Origin: an uncultured Thalassolituus sp.
GTDB lineage: Bacteria > Pseudomonadota > Gammaproteobacteria > Pseudomonadales > Oceanobacteraceae
NCBI GenBank assembly: GCA_913061435.1
Contig: CAJXUK010000025.1
Coordinates: 1 to 42,870 of the forward strand
Reading direction: 5' to 3'
DNA: 42,870 bases
The translations under genes and the position numbers were made by a program. Position 1 is the first letter of the stretch; each line of letters opens with the position of its first letter. The notes beneath the pieces are model-generated. The model was not told the DNA's origin. It did not search any database and saw only the letters and a program-made list of their open reading frames with translations. Shown one piece after another: positions 1 to 10,096 of this stretch.

Positions 1-763
1 AAATTAATACTTGCTGCCAGTTTTTAGAACCAATCATGAAAGACGTTAATTCACGCTTTTTGTCTTCATCAACCACATACACCATCTGCTCAACTTTGCT
101 GGCGGTGGTATTGCGCGCATCGACTTCAATTAATTCTGGATTTTTTAAAATATTTTTACTTAACGTAAAAATTTCTTCATTAAACGTTGCCGAAAATAAC
201 ATCGTCTGACGATCATTGGGCACGTGTTTTAAAATGCGTTTAATGTCGATAATAAAGCCCATATCTAGCATGCGATCGGCTTCATCAAAAACTAAAAACT
301 GTAATTGCGATAAACTCAGCGCTTGTTTGTGCATCAGGTCTAATAAACGCCCAGGAGTTGCCACCAGCAAATCGACACCTTCTGCTAACGCATCTATTTG
401 CGCATTAATACTGATGCCGCCGTAAGCAATCGCACAACTCAGGCCGGTATCGTCGCCGTATTTAACAAAGCTTTCATATACCTGTTGCGCCAATTCACGT
501 GTTGGCACCAGTACCAATGCACGCAACGGCTGAACTTCATCGGAGGCTAACGGCGTTGCTTCACGCAGTGCTAGCAACTGGTGCAAAATAGGCAAAGCAA
601 ACGCGGCTGTTTTACCTGTTCCCGTTTGTGCCCCCGCCATAATATCTTTTCCGGCTAAAATCGCAGGAATAGAAGCCGCTTGAATAGGGGTTGGTGTTTC
701 ATAACCTGCCGCTGCCCAGCCGGACATTAAGCGTGGATCTAATTTTAAGGAAGAGAAAGACAT
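1..763 (-). CDS. rhlE: DEAD-box ATP-dependent RNA helicase, RhlE type (C-terminus outside window)
   Basis: An open frame runs from an ATG at 763 off the left edge, giving about 254 residues of the N-terminal RecA-like helicase domain. The start MSFSSLKLDPRLM followed by GYETPTPIQ (the Q motif) is typical of RhlE. Visible motifs in order are AGAQTGTGKT (motif I, ATP binding), PTRELAQQ (Ia), ATPGRLLD (Ib), DEAD (II) and SAT (III). The second RecA domain and any C-terminal extension lie beyond the window. By family knowledge it unwinds short RNA duplexes in ribosome assembly and RNA decay in the cytoplasm. It is transcribed alone, behind the hairpin that follows the acyltransferase gene. Family assignment is firm; RhlE rather than another DEAD-box subgroup rests on the N-terminal signature. 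Confidence 0.9.
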   Translation of the reverse strand, partial: MSFSSLKLDPRLMSGWAAAGYETPTPIQAASIPAILAGKDIMAGAQTGTGKTAAFALPILHQLLALREATPLASDEVQPLRALVLVPTRELAQQVYESFVKYGDDTGLSCAIAYGGISINAQIDALAEGVDLLVATPGRLLDLMHKQALSLSQLQFLVFDEADRMLDMGFIIDIKRILKHVPNDRQTMLFSATFNEEIFTLSKNILKNPELIEVDARNTTASKVEQMVYVVDEDKKRELTSFMIGSKNWQQVLI

Positions 764-825
764 AACCGATAACCTTGGCGACTATCAAGTCGCTAACAAC
801 ACTTTAAAAAAAGACTCTAGAAACA

Positions 826-863
826 AAACCAGCGCCTAAATCTCAAAAGAGCAGCGCTGGTTT
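826..863 (-). terminator. Probable rho-independent terminator after the lpxL-like gene
   Basis: The arms AAACCAGCGC and GCGCTGGTTT form a perfect 10-bp stem with an 18-nt loop. Read on the minus strand the stem is followed by TTTTGTTT. It lies about 100 nt downstream of the acyltransferase stop and before the helicase gene, so it would separate the two. Confidence 0.55.
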
Positions 864-961
864 AAAAAATATAATATCTCTAAGCATATGACTAAGCAGC
901 TAACTAAGCAGATCGAAAAATCATCTTAGATAAAAATAGCAGTCTACTTTTTATAATTAAT

Positions 962-1846
962 TTACTTTTTATAAAAGTAAGAACGTCCTTCTGGCTGGCG
1001 ACGAAAGCGCTTATAGTTCCATTGGTACTGTTCTGGGCAATCATTAATGCACTCTTCAATACTGGTATTCAACGCAGTAGCAGCCGCCACAGGATCGATA
1101 TTTCGAATATCACTATGCGCTGGTTTTACCACCACGCCATAACTGCCATCGTCTAATCGCTTAGCATAACAACACAATAACGCCGCTGGCGTATTATTGG
1201 CTAGCTCGCCAATTAATTTACCGGTTAATGCGGTTTGACCAAAAAATGGGGCGAACACACCGCTTTTTAAACCAGGCTCTTGATCCGGCAAAACGGCTAT
1301 CACACCTTTTTCATCCAGCAATTGGTACAAGGCTTCTACACCGCTACGATCAGCAGGTACCAAACCGACATCAACTCGCTTACGAGTACTGTAAATAAAC
1401 TTATCTAATGCTGGAATTTTGGCCGGTTTATACATAACCGTCATATATAAATACTGACGGAAAAAGTGGTTCAATACTTCCCAGTTACCCAAATGTGGAG
1501 CAATTAAAATAACCCCTTGTTTGTCGTCTAGTGCTTTTTGTAAATGCTCTAAACCTTCAACATGAGTAATCAGCTTTTGTACTTTAGAGATTGGCCACAT
1601 CCACGACATGCCCATTTCGCCAAAGGTTTTACCCAAGGCAATTAAGCTTTGTCGTGCCAACCGTTCTATCTCTGCTTCGCTATGATCTGGGTAACAGATG
1701 CGTAAATTAATTTTGGCAATACGCGAAGCATCAGTAAACCACATCATTTTACCGATCAATGCACCCAGCCCTTGCGCCATTGGCAATGGCAACAAAGAGA
1801 CTAATCGAATTAACCCTATTCCTAAATAAACGACAAGATTCTTCAA
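962..1846 (-). CDS. lpxL: Lipid A biosynthesis (lauroyl/myristoyl) acyltransferase, LpxL/HtrB family
   Basis: The 294-residue protein has the usual length for LpxL/LpxM late acyltransferases. These use acyl-ACP to add a secondary acyl chain to Kdo2-lipid IVA at the inner face of the cytoplasmic membrane. A hydrophobic N-terminal segment (LGIGLIRLVSLLPLP) would anchor it. The catalytic H-x4-E motif is visible as HLGNWE near residue 118. Further conserved patches are VLPDQEPG and a C-terminal QYQWNYKRFRRQP, matching the family's YQW-x-KRF ending. It is a single gene on the minus strand between DAHP synthase and rhlE. Whether it is the LpxL or LpxM paralogue, and its chain-length specificity, cannot be told from this window. 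Confidence 0.85.
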   Translation of the reverse strand: MKNLVVYLGIGLIRLVSLLPLPMAQGLGALIGKMMWFTDASRIAKINLRICYPDHSEAEIERLARQSLIALGKTFGEMGMSWMWPISKVQKLITHVEGLEHLQKALDDKQGVILIAPHLGNWEVLNHFFRQYLYMTVMYKPAKIPALDKFIYSTRKRVDVGLVPADRSGVEALYQLLDEKGVIAVLPDQEPGLKSGVFAPFFGQTALTGKLIGELANNTPAALLCCYAKRLDDGSYGVVVKPAHSDIRNIDPVAAATALNTSIEECINDCPEQYQWNYKRFRRQPEGRSYFYKK

Positions 1847-1943
1847 AAGCGTTCCTAAATGTAATTATTATTCAGGGCGCAAGAATAGCATTTTGTAGCC
1901 ATGATCTCGATAGTTAATCCTCGATCAATGGCACGCAAAACTA

Positions 1944-3032
1944 TCATGACATTAACTCATAAATTGTGGTTAACAAGCTCTCTGTTTGCGCCCAACTAAT
2001 GCACGGGTCGGTAATTGATACGCCGTACTCCAAACCTTGATTATTCGGTCCTTTCATACCTTGCTTACCTGCATGAATGAAGCTTTCAAGCATTAAGCCA
2101 GAAATTGCCTTGTTGCCTTGTTTGCGCTGCTGCGCAACGTTTATCGCAATGTCCAACTGGCGCTCGTGCTGCTTTTGCGCATTATCATGGCTGCAATCCA
2201 CAATAACTTTGGCATGCAGGGTATTTTTTTCTTTCACTGCATCTAACTGGGCAACCACTTGCTCGATACTATCGGCATCGTAGTTGGTTAGATTGCGGCC
2301 ACCACGAAGCACCATGTGAGTATCGGCGTTTCCTGGGGTGTCTAGCATGGCAATATTGCCATCGACATCCATGCCTAAACAGTGGTGGCTACGACTGGCC
2401 GAAACCATTGCATTAACCGCGGTATCAGCAGAACCGTCTGTACCGTTTTTAATGCCCACAGGCATCGAAAGATGACTGATCATTTCTCGGTGTATTTGCG
2501 ACTCGGCAGTGCGAGCACCAATGGCAGTCCAGCTGATCACATCTTCTAAGTACATCATGGTCATTGGGTTGAGGGCTTCTGTTGCCAGCGGCAATCCTAA
2601 CTCGACTAGGTCTAACAATAAACGACGAGAAACTTCTAAGCCTTTATTAATATCGCCTGCACCATCATGAGTAGAGTCGCGATCGGGGTCATAAGCTAAA
2701 CCCTTCCAGCCAGTGGTGGTTCTAGGTTTTTCAACGTAGGCGCGCATGACAATTAACAAGCGATCAGACAATTTTTCATTCAGTGCGACTAAACGTTTGC
2801 CGTAATCTAATGCGGCTTTGGGGTCGTGTAATGAGCATGGCCCGGTAATGATTAATAGGCGATTATCTTTACCTGCTAATAGGTCACGTACTTGCTGTCT
2901 GTGCTGATCAACTTGCAACTGCAACTTATCTGATAATGGCAACCTCTGCTTCAATTCTCTAGGGCTTGGTAAGGGTCTAATCGCCGCTAATGATTTCGGT
3001 TTCTGTGGTGCATTGTTTGTGTGTGTATTCAT
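1944..3032 (-). CDS. 3-deoxy-7-phosphoheptulonate (DAHP) synthase, class I (AroF/G/H type)
   Basis: This 362-residue protein condenses phosphoenolpyruvate with erythrose 4-phosphate, the first step of the shikimate pathway to Phe, Tyr and Trp. Recognisable blocks are LIITGPCSLHDPKAALDYG (metal and PEP site), MRAYVEKPRTTTGWKG, PLATEALNP, SWTAIGARTAESQ, GIKNGTDG, VIVDCSHDN and a C-terminal GVSITDPCISW. The length matches E. coli AroF, AroG and AroH (about 350). Which amino acid inhibits the enzyme cannot be decided by eye. The gene is preceded by an attenuator-like leader (3091-3369), so its transcription is probably controlled by supply of charged aromatic tRNAs. It appears to be transcribed alone. 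Confidence 0.95.
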   Translation of the reverse strand: MNTHTNNAPQKPKSLAAIRPLPSPRELKQRLPLSDKLQLQVDQHRQQVRDLLAGKDNRLLIITGPCSLHDPKAALDYGKRLVALNEKLSDRLLIVMRAYVEKPRTTTGWKGLAYDPDRDSTHDGAGDINKGLEVSRRLLLDLVELGLPLATEALNPMTMMYLEDVISWTAIGARTAESQIHREMISHLSMPVGIKNGTDGSADTAVNAMVSASRSHHCLGMDVDGNIAMLDTPGNADTHMVLRGGRNLTNYDADSIEQVVAQLDAVKEKNTLHAKVIVDCSHDNAQKQHERQLDIAINVAQQRKQGNKAISGLMLESFIHAGKQGMKGPNNQGLEYGVSITDPCISWAQTESLLTTIYELMS

Positions 3033-3090
3033 AGTGCTCTCCAGCTCGCTTAAATTAATCCCCGGATACGTTAGTGATTGTTTAAGGCAT

Positions 3091-3126
3091 AAAAAAACCC
3101 CGACCAGCTAGCTGCTAATCGGGGTT
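3091..3126 (-). terminator. Attenuator terminator in the DAHP synthase leader
   Basis: On the minus strand AACCCCGA (3119-3126) pairs with TCGGGGTT (3096-3103), followed by a run of seven T at 3091-3097. This is a textbook intrinsic terminator, but it sits about 60 nt in front of the DAHP synthase start rather than after a gene. Its loop, at 3104-3116 (CCAGCTAGCTGCT on the plus strand), is complementary to the upstream segment at 3132-3140. That pairing would be the antiterminator. Confidence 0.85.
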
Positions 3127-3181
3127 CTTTAAGCAGCTGGCTGAATTGCCAGGCTGCCTATGAATTATTCGTTGATAAAAT

Positions 3182-3271
3182 TCAAGTGCGGCCCAGCTTA
3201 AAGCTAAAATAAAAGCTCCAGAAATACTCAGCAAAGCACTCATACTGATCAGCAGACACACGCACAGACAT
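3182..3271 (-). CDS. Aromatic-rich leader peptide of the DAHP synthase attenuator
   Basis: A 29-codon frame begins at ATG 3271 (MSVRVSADQ) and ends at a TGA just after the pairing segment. Residues 10-24 read YECFAEYFWSFYFSF: five Phe, three Tyr and one Trp in fifteen positions. Such a run matches the control codons of an attenuator for the first common aromatic step. The same frame is open up to ATG 3334 (50 codons), but the predicted transcription start lies at about that base, so the shorter form is preferred. Neither start has a clear Shine-Dalgarno sequence, which is the weakest point. An overlapping frame from about 3243 has no aromatic enrichment of this kind. Confidence 0.7.
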   Translation of the reverse strand: MSVRVSADQYECFAEYFWSFYFSFKLGRT

Positions 3272-3340
3272 AACGCTGCGGAAAGCAGAGTATGTTTGAA
3301 GCAAGGTTTGAGATACAGTATTTAATTTTTTCATAAATTC

Positions 3341-3369
3341 ATAATAACCGACAATTTTAAGATTGCCAA
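3341..3369 (-). promoter_or_regulatory. Probable sigma-70 promoter of the DAHP synthase leader
   Basis: On the minus strand TTGGCA (3364-3369) and TATTAT (3341-3346) are separated by exactly 17 nt. Transcription would start near 3334, giving a leader of about 300 nt before the DAHP synthase ATG. The position just beyond the fadH stop suggests DAHP synthase has its own promoter. Confidence 0.6.
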
Positions 3370-3384
3370 CCGCTGTTACCTTGA

Positions 3385-5852
<2,468 letters not shown>

Positions 5853-6059
5853 TTAAACAGCAACAACCTTGTTTGCACAAGGACCTTTTTGGCCTTCACC
5901 TACTTCAAATTCAACGGCTTGGCCGTCATTTAAAGTTGCGTAACCGCCACCAGCTTGAATCTCTGAATGGTGAACAAATAAGTCTTTGCCGCCATCTTCT
6001 GGTGTAATAAAACCGAAACCTTTATCGGCATTAAACCACTTAACGATACCTTTACTCAT
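5853..6059 (-). CDS. Cold-shock protein, CspA family
   Basis: A 68-residue single cold-shock domain, the standard family length. The RNA-binding motifs RNP1 (KGFGFI) and RNP2 (LFVHHS) are intact, and the protein starts [19 protein letters not shown]. Such proteins bind single-stranded RNA or DNA and melt RNA structure at low temperature or in stationary phase. Which Csp paralogue this is cannot be decided. Upstream on the minus strand a stem (6139-6154) lies in what may be a long 5' untranslated region, a common feature of cold-inducible csp genes. That point is inference, as no cold box was identified. The gene is divergent from the SMP-30-like gene. Confidence 0.95.
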   Translation of the reverse strand: MSKGIVKWFNADKGFGFITPEDGGKDLFVHHSEIQAGGGYATLNDGQAVEFEVGEGQKGPCANKVVAV

Positions 6060-6328
6060 ACTCTTTACTCTTTATTATTGGTGAAATATGAATTTATAAA
6101 CGAATCCACCACTTCGAGTATAAAGCCTTGGCAAAACGAGTCGATTTAACGACTAAAGACATCACCATCATTGCACACTATCTTGCAGATTAGAAACACT
6201 AACTTAATAAATAAAAAGACCTAGCTTAGGTTAAGTTATCGGCTGTTTTTCTCAGCAAACAAAAAGTGTTATTTTGCACCACTAACAATAACTACTTCTT
6301 CTCTTTTTATGACCTTTAGGTACTGCAC
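6060..6328. promoter_or_regulatory. Divergent promoter region of the cold-shock and SMP-30-like genes
   Basis: This 269-nt gap lies between two divergent genes and must hold both promoters. A short palindrome, AGTCG-ATTTAA-CGACT, lies at 6139-6154, about 80 nt before the cold-shock start on its transcript side. No confident -35/-10 pair was assigned. Confidence 0.4.
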
Positions 6329-7402
6329 ATGCTTAAAATACTCATGAGTTTCTTTGTGATTTTAGTGATTTATCTTTCAGTGTGGCCAGTAAATGTTGAG
6401 CCAGTGGCATGGCAAGCACCTAAAAACTTAGGTTATACCGATGCATTTGCTAAAAACGACCGACTCAGCCAAATTCAGAGAATTGAACTAAAAGGCGATA
6501 TAGGTCCAGAGGATTTGGCTAAAGATGCGGAAGGTCGAGTCTACTTTTCCTTATTAAATGGCGATATAAAATTCATTAACCCTAACGGAATCATCCAGCC
6601 TTGGGTCAATACTGGTGGCAGACCTTTGGGTATTGAATTTGATCAACAGGGTAACTTATTAGTGGCCGATGCATTTAAGGGACTATTAAGCATTTCGGCA
6701 TCAGGAGAAGTGACAACATTAATTGATACAATCAATAGTGAAATGATTAACTATGCCGATGATGTCGATGTAGCCAAAAATGGAAATATCTACTTTTCTG
6801 ATGCTTCTGCTAAGTTTCCAGCCAGACAATACGGTACATACGGAGCCAGTTTACTCGACATCAATGAACACGGCGGCCATGGGCGTATTATCGAATACAA
6901 TCCAACGACCAAAACCACAACGGTATTAGCCAAAGGCATTAATTTTGCTAATGGCGTGGCGGTCAGTCACGACGAGCAGTATGTGTTGTTTAACGAGACT
7001 GGTAGCTATCGAGTATTACGGGTAGGTTTATACGGTGATAATCGCGGTAAAGTGGAGGTCATTATCGACAACCTTCCGAGCTTTCCGGATAATATTGCAA
7101 AAACAAACAATGGCTTGTATTGGTTAGGCTTGGTTAGCCCCCGTAATGCAATATTGGATGCATTATCAAACTCTCCCTGGCTGCGAAGAATGATTGAACG
7201 TTTGCCTCAAGCGATACGTCCTCAAGCAGAAAACTATGGCCATATTATTGCCATTAACGACAATGGCGAAGTAGTTTTCGACTTACAAGATCCACAGGGC
7301 ATTTATGGTCAAACAACCGGGGCTTTAGCTATTGGTAATAAATTGTACGTGAGCAGCCTGCACGAAACAGCACTGGGAGTAATCAACAACCCTAATCCAT
7401 GA
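6329..7402 (+). CDS. SMP-30/gluconolactonase/strictosidine synthase-like beta-propeller protein
   Basis: A 357-residue protein with an N-terminal hydrophobic segment (residues 3-20), probably a membrane anchor or signal peptide, so the propeller likely faces the periplasm. The body shows repeated propeller blades, for example GPEDLAKDAEGRVYFS, RPLGIEFDQQGNLLVAD, ADDVDVAKNGNIYFSDAS, FANGVAVSHDEQYVLFNET and FPDNIAKTNNGLYWLG. These match the strictosidine-synthase/APMAP branch of the SMP-30 superfamily. Members include lactonases and esterases, but most bacterial ones are uncharacterised, so the substrate is unknown. The neighbours give no clue to function: it is divergent from the cold-shock gene and convergent with the next gene, with 5 nt between. 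Confidence 0.8.
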   Translation: MLKILMSFFVILVIYLSVWPVNVEPVAWQAPKNLGYTDAFAKNDRLSQIQRIELKGDIGPEDLAKDAEGRVYFSLLNGDIKFINPNGIIQPWVNTGGRPLGIEFDQQGNLLVADAFKGLLSISASGEVTTLIDTINSEMINYADDVDVAKNGNIYFSDASAKFPARQYGTYGASLLDINEHGGHGRIIEYNPTTKTTTVLAKGINFANGVAVSHDEQYVLFNETGSYRVLRVGLYGDNRGKVEVIIDNLPSFPDNIAKTNNGLYWLGLVSPRNAILDALSNSPWLRRMIERLPQAIRPQAENYGHIIAINDNGEVVFDLQDPQGIYGQTTGALAIGNKLYVSSLHETALGVINNPNP

Positions 7403-7407
7403 ATGTA

Positions 7408-7983
7408 TCAATTAGTGCTCGGCAGATGATCTTTAATAATCTCGTAGAGGTCAGGGCGGCCTTGTTTAATCTCTGCATTAGACAAGCCTTCTAATGAATG
7501 AGGATACTTTAACCATTCTTCAGTTTCATGAATGTAGTAGTCTGGTACACGCCCTGTTTTATTGCGTGAAGGCTTGTAATAAGGCACGGCAACTCGAATA
7601 TCTTGAGGTGTATTTAAACGAGTAAGCCCTTGGAGTTCATCAATAATCGCCTCAATCGAACGCCCAGTATCAAATACGTCATCAACAATTAAAAGACTGT
7701 CTTGGTGCGTTATATTTTTAACTAGGTAATTTAAGCCATGAACTTTTACTTCGCGGGACTGCATGTCGATGCCTGCAGCATAAGATGAAGTCCTGATTGC
7801 AATATTATCGGTTTCTACCCCGTGATAAGCCAAAAACTCCTGTACCGCTATACCCACCGGTGCACCACCACGCCAAACCGCGATCATGAAAGTGGGGCGA
7901 AATTCAGAAGCTAAAATTTGAGCCGCTAACGCAAAAGAGTCTTCTAACAAACCTTGGGCGCTTAAATACTGCTTTTCACTCAT
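7408..7983 (-). CDS. Purine-type phosphoribosyltransferase (PRT-1)
   Basis: A 191-residue type I phosphoribosyltransferase. The PRPP-binding loop reads LLIVDDVFDTGRS around residues 98-110, with the two acidic residues, the Asp that serves as base in hypoxanthine/guanine enzymes and the final TG-x-S all present. An upstream WRGGAPVG loop is also typical. The reaction is probably transfer of phosphoribose from PRPP to hypoxanthine, guanine or xanthine, but the base is not certain. It is divergent from a paralogue (8120-8707) across a 136-nt gap holding a RutR-like palindrome. The shared operator type links it to the purine importer and guaD at 32-39 kb, supporting a purine salvage role. Confidence 0.82.
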   Translation of the reverse strand: MSEKQYLSAQGLLEDSFALAAQILASEFRPTFMIAVWRGGAPVGIAVQEFLAYHGVETDNIAIRTSSYAAGIDMQSREVKVHGLNYLVKNITHQDSLLIVDDVFDTGRSIEAIIDELQGLTRLNTPQDIRVAVPYYKPSRNKTGRVPDYYIHETEEWLKYPHSLEGLSNAEIKQGRPDLYEIIKDHLPSTN

Positions 7984-8058
7984 TGTGAGTCCTGTTGTGT
8001 CATGTCTAACAAGTATGCCTATTGTGATTCATTTTTGCCTATGGCCTAATCACATACC

Positions 8059-8072
8059 TGACCACTTGGTCA
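8059..8072. promoter_or_regulatory. RutR-like operator between the divergent phosphoribosyltransferase genes
   Basis: TGACCACTTGGTCA is a palindrome with perfect 6-bp arms around CT. It fits the published E. coli RutR core TGACCA-NN-TGGTCA. It lies 47 nt before the PRT-2 start and 75 nt before the PRT-1 start. Close variants occur at 33746 and 33987. Confidence 0.75.
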
Positions 8073-8119
8073 TTTTATAGTATTTAGTGAATTCAATCAC
8101 CTACCCGCTCGGAGATAAG

Positions 8120-8707
8120 ATGGAAAAGCGTTTTTTAGATGAAGAAACTTTAATTCAGGATGCTTTTCGTTTAGGGGTAAAGATACTAGAAAGTGATTTT
8201 CGCCCAACTTTTATTGTCGGCTTATGGCGCGGAGGCAGTTCGGTAGGTATTTATGTACAAGAGTGCCTGCAAACATTGGGGGTTAAAACAGACCATATTT
8301 CGTTGCGTACCTCTTATAAAGGCCAACCTGCTTATCACAGCATGATTAATAATCCCGAAGAAATTCGGGTACACGGTACTCAGTATCTAGTAGAAAATTT
8401 AAATGCTGACGACGGCTTATTAATTGTTGATGATGTTTTCAGTACCGGGCAAAACATCTCTGCTGTTTTACGTCGTTTGCAAAAACACCTAAAACGCAAT
8501 TTACCCAAAGACATTCGTATCGCAACACTTTATCAAAAACCCAATATGAATCAATCCGACCTTAAACCAGATTTTTGCTTACATGAAACTTCAGACTGGT
8601 TGGTTTTCCCTTACGAACTTACCGGGCTGACACCCGCAGAAATTGCTCAAAATAAACCATTTGTTTCACCACTGTTGCAACATGAGTATTTAAAACAGAC
8701 TACTTAA
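8120..8707 (+). CDS. Phosphoribosyltransferase paralogue with altered PRPP loop (PRT-2)
   Basis: The start at 8120 (MEKRFLDEE) is chosen because GGAG lies 5 nt upstream; a frame from 8087 would add 11 unsupported residues. The 195-residue product resembles PRT-1 along its length (FRPTFIVGLWRGGSSVG, LLIVDDVF, CLHETSDWL). However, its PRPP loop ends DDVFSTGQN instead of DDVFDTGRS. Ser therefore replaces the Asp that acts as base in hypoxanthine/guanine enzymes, and Asn replaces the terminal Ser. Adenine and xanthine enzymes also vary at this Asp, so it may use another base, or have lost activity. It is divergent from PRT-1 and probably controlled by the operator at 8059. The last 4 nt overlap the convergent YkgJ-type gene. 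Confidence 0.78.
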   Translation: MEKRFLDEETLIQDAFRLGVKILESDFRPTFIVGLWRGGSSVGIYVQECLQTLGVKTDHISLRTSYKGQPAYHSMINNPEEIRVHGTQYLVENLNADDGLLIVDDVFSTGQNISAVLRRLQKHLKRNLPKDIRIATLYQKPNMNQSDLKPDFCLHETSDWLVFPYELTGLTPAEIAQNKPFVSPLLQHEYLKQTT

Positions 8708-9057
8708 ACCAACACTTGTCGAGTATTCGCTATAAAGTGATGAACTTGGCGCTCCACTTTCGGTTCTACCATTTTTTCTGGGCGGCGATCATTAGGACAA
8801 GGCATATTAGGCGTTGTCCCAAAAAGCCGACAGATTAATGGCCTTTCATTGTATACTTCACAGCCACTTTGCCCCAAATGAACGCAATTAAACTCTTTTA
8901 GTGCAGCATCATGTTCAGAATCCGATTTAACAGGCAATCGTGCCATTTCATCGGATGACGTGGTAACAGGCCCGCAGCAATCGTGACAACCTTCTACACA
9001 CTCAAACGTTGGAATTTGCTCTCTTAATCGTGCAATAATTTGTGGATTGTTATTCAT
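8704..9057 (-). CDS. YkgJ-type cysteine-cluster protein (putative zinc/iron-chelating domain)
   Basis: A 117-residue protein of the YkgJ/UPF0153 family. Its cysteines are arranged as the family requires: C20, C24, C27 and C28 (FECVEGCHDCC), C58, C66 and C76 (YNERPLICRLFG), and C87. These probably bind a metal, zinc or an iron-sulfur cluster, but no member has a firm biochemical role that can be applied here. It is compact and cytoplasmic, with no signal peptide. The stop codon overlaps that of the convergent phosphoribosyltransferase by 4 nt. Confidence 0.8.
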   Translation of the reverse strand: MNNNPQIIARLREQIPTFECVEGCHDCCGPVTTSSDEMARLPVKSDSEHDAALKEFNCVHLGQSGCEVYNERPLICRLFGTTPNMPCPNDRRPEKMVEPKVERQVHHFIANTRQVLV

Positions 9058-9148
9058 AAATAGTATGTGATCATAAAGTTCTTACTGAATACAGTGTATC
9101 AAATGCCGTGCATTAAAATACGATGACTTACCATTAATAGGAAATATA

Positions 9149-9676
9149 ATGAAGATACTTGCCTTTGCTGCTAGCAACCATAAAACCTCTATCAATAAAC
9201 AACTGGTTAAATACGCAACGAGCCTGATAGACAATGCTGATGTTGAGCTATTGGATTTGAATGATTATGAATTGCCGCTTTATAGCCAAGAAAGAGAAGA
9301 AGAACACGGTCATCCTGCATTAGCGCAAGAATTTCTTACTAAAATCAGCGCGGCCGACGCTGTCGTAATTTCGTTTGCAGAACATAACGGTTCGTATTCT
9401 GCTGCCTATAAAAATATTTTTGATTGGTGTTCGCGCATTCAGGCAAAAGTCTACAGCAACACACCAACTGTTTTATTAGCCACATCTCCCGGTGGACGCG
9501 GGGGAGCAGGGGTACTAGCAACTGCGGTACAATCAATGCCTCACTTTGGAGGCATTGTTAAAGCAAGCTTATCTATTCCAAGTTTTAACGACAATTTTGA
9601 TGTTGATAATCAATGCATCAGCAACCAAGAGCTGAACGAACAGCTTAAAGAAGCAGTTAGTCACCTGAACGCATAA
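9149..9676 (+). CDS. NAD(P)H-dependent FMN reductase family protein
   Basis: A 175-residue flavodoxin-like reductase. The N-terminal phosphate-binding loop reads FAASNHKTSINKQL. Further family signatures are DYELPLYSQ, AEHNGSYSAAYKNIFDW (flavin contact) and ATSPGGRGG. The family reduces FMN, quinones, azo dyes or chromate with NAD(P)H in the cytoplasm; the natural substrate here is unknown. The start at 9149 has AGGAAA 7 nt upstream. It is convergent with the ydhR-like gene, with 3 nt between. The neighbouring YdhR, LysR and YqjG genes are also linked to quinone or aromatic stress in other bacteria, so a shared redox-stress role is plausible but unproven. Confidence 0.82.
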   Translation: MKILAFAASNHKTSINKQLVKYATSLIDNADVELLDLNDYELPLYSQEREEEHGHPALAQEFLTKISAADAVVISFAEHNGSYSAAYKNIFDWCSRIQAKVYSNTPTVLLATSPGGRGGAGVLATAVQSMPHFGGIVKASLSIPSFNDNFDVDNQCISNQELNEQLKEAVSHLNA

Positions 9677-9679
9677 CGC

Positions 9680-9985
9680 TTAAAAAACTGGCCCTTTGTT
9701 GATACTTGATAACGGGCCATTAACATCAAATATATGCCCACGGACGTCTTCCACACCCATTTCTTTTAAACGAGCACTGTGCATGTCTAAATAGTTTTGA
9801 GCTGTGGATTTATTTTCAAACAAATAAATACCCCCTGCGATTTTTTCTTTTTCGTTTTCTGTCCAGATTTTCCAAATCAACCCAGCTTCTTCGTTAATCG
9901 ATTCGGCCAGTTTTTCCAGCATGGTAGATAACTCTTCACCGAATGGGCCCGGAAAATCAAAATCGACTTGTAATAGCGTTGCCAT
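9680..9985 (-). CDS. ydhR: YdhR-like putative monooxygenase
   Basis: The start at 9985 (MATLLQVDFDFPGPFGEE) is preferred over one seven codons upstream because AGAGGG lies about 8 nt before it and E. coli YdhR starts MATLLQ. The 101-residue product matches YdhR in length and in LAESINEEAGLIWKIWTENE, AGGIYLFENK, ARLKEMGVE and HIFDVNGPLS. YdhR is a dimeric ferredoxin-like (ABM-type) protein proposed to act as a monooxygenase on aromatic compounds; its true substrate is unknown. It lies just downstream of, and in the same direction as, the LysR gene, separated by about 110 nt. Confidence 0.88.
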   Translation of the reverse strand: MATLLQVDFDFPGPFGEELSTMLEKLAESINEEAGLIWKIWTENEKEKIAGGIYLFENKSTAQNYLDMHSARLKEMGVEDVRGHIFDVNGPLSSINKGPVF

Positions 9986-10096
9986 ATTCATTACCCTCTT
10001 ATTCATAACTACTTAGCGATACAGATATAATAAACAAACATGATAGCGGTTAAACACACAATTAACTATGGTCTAAGTCCACTCGGCTTTCATCAA

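Larger units (their letters stand above)
3091..3340 (-). promoter_or_regulatory. Transcription attenuator leader controlling DAHP synthase
   Basis: The transcribed leader between the promoter and the terminator can fold in exclusive ways. Segment 1 (3196-3203) lies inside the last codons of the aromatic-rich leader peptide and pairs perfectly over 8 bp with segment 2 (3127-3134). Segment 2 can also form a local hairpin with 3147-3157, or pair through 3132-3140 with segment 3 (3104-3116), the loop of the terminator. A ribosome stalled in the aromatic codons would cover segment 1, free segment 2 for segment 3 and block the terminator. This is the logic of the trp and pheA attenuators. The pairings are read from the sequence; the mechanism is inferred. 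Confidence 0.75.

Noticed and set aside
3120..3243. The overlapping frame starting MSALLSISGAF as the DAHP synthase leader peptide
   Set aside because: It runs into the terminator stem, is not aromatic-rich and lacks a ribosome binding site; the frame ending at 3182 fits attenuation far better.
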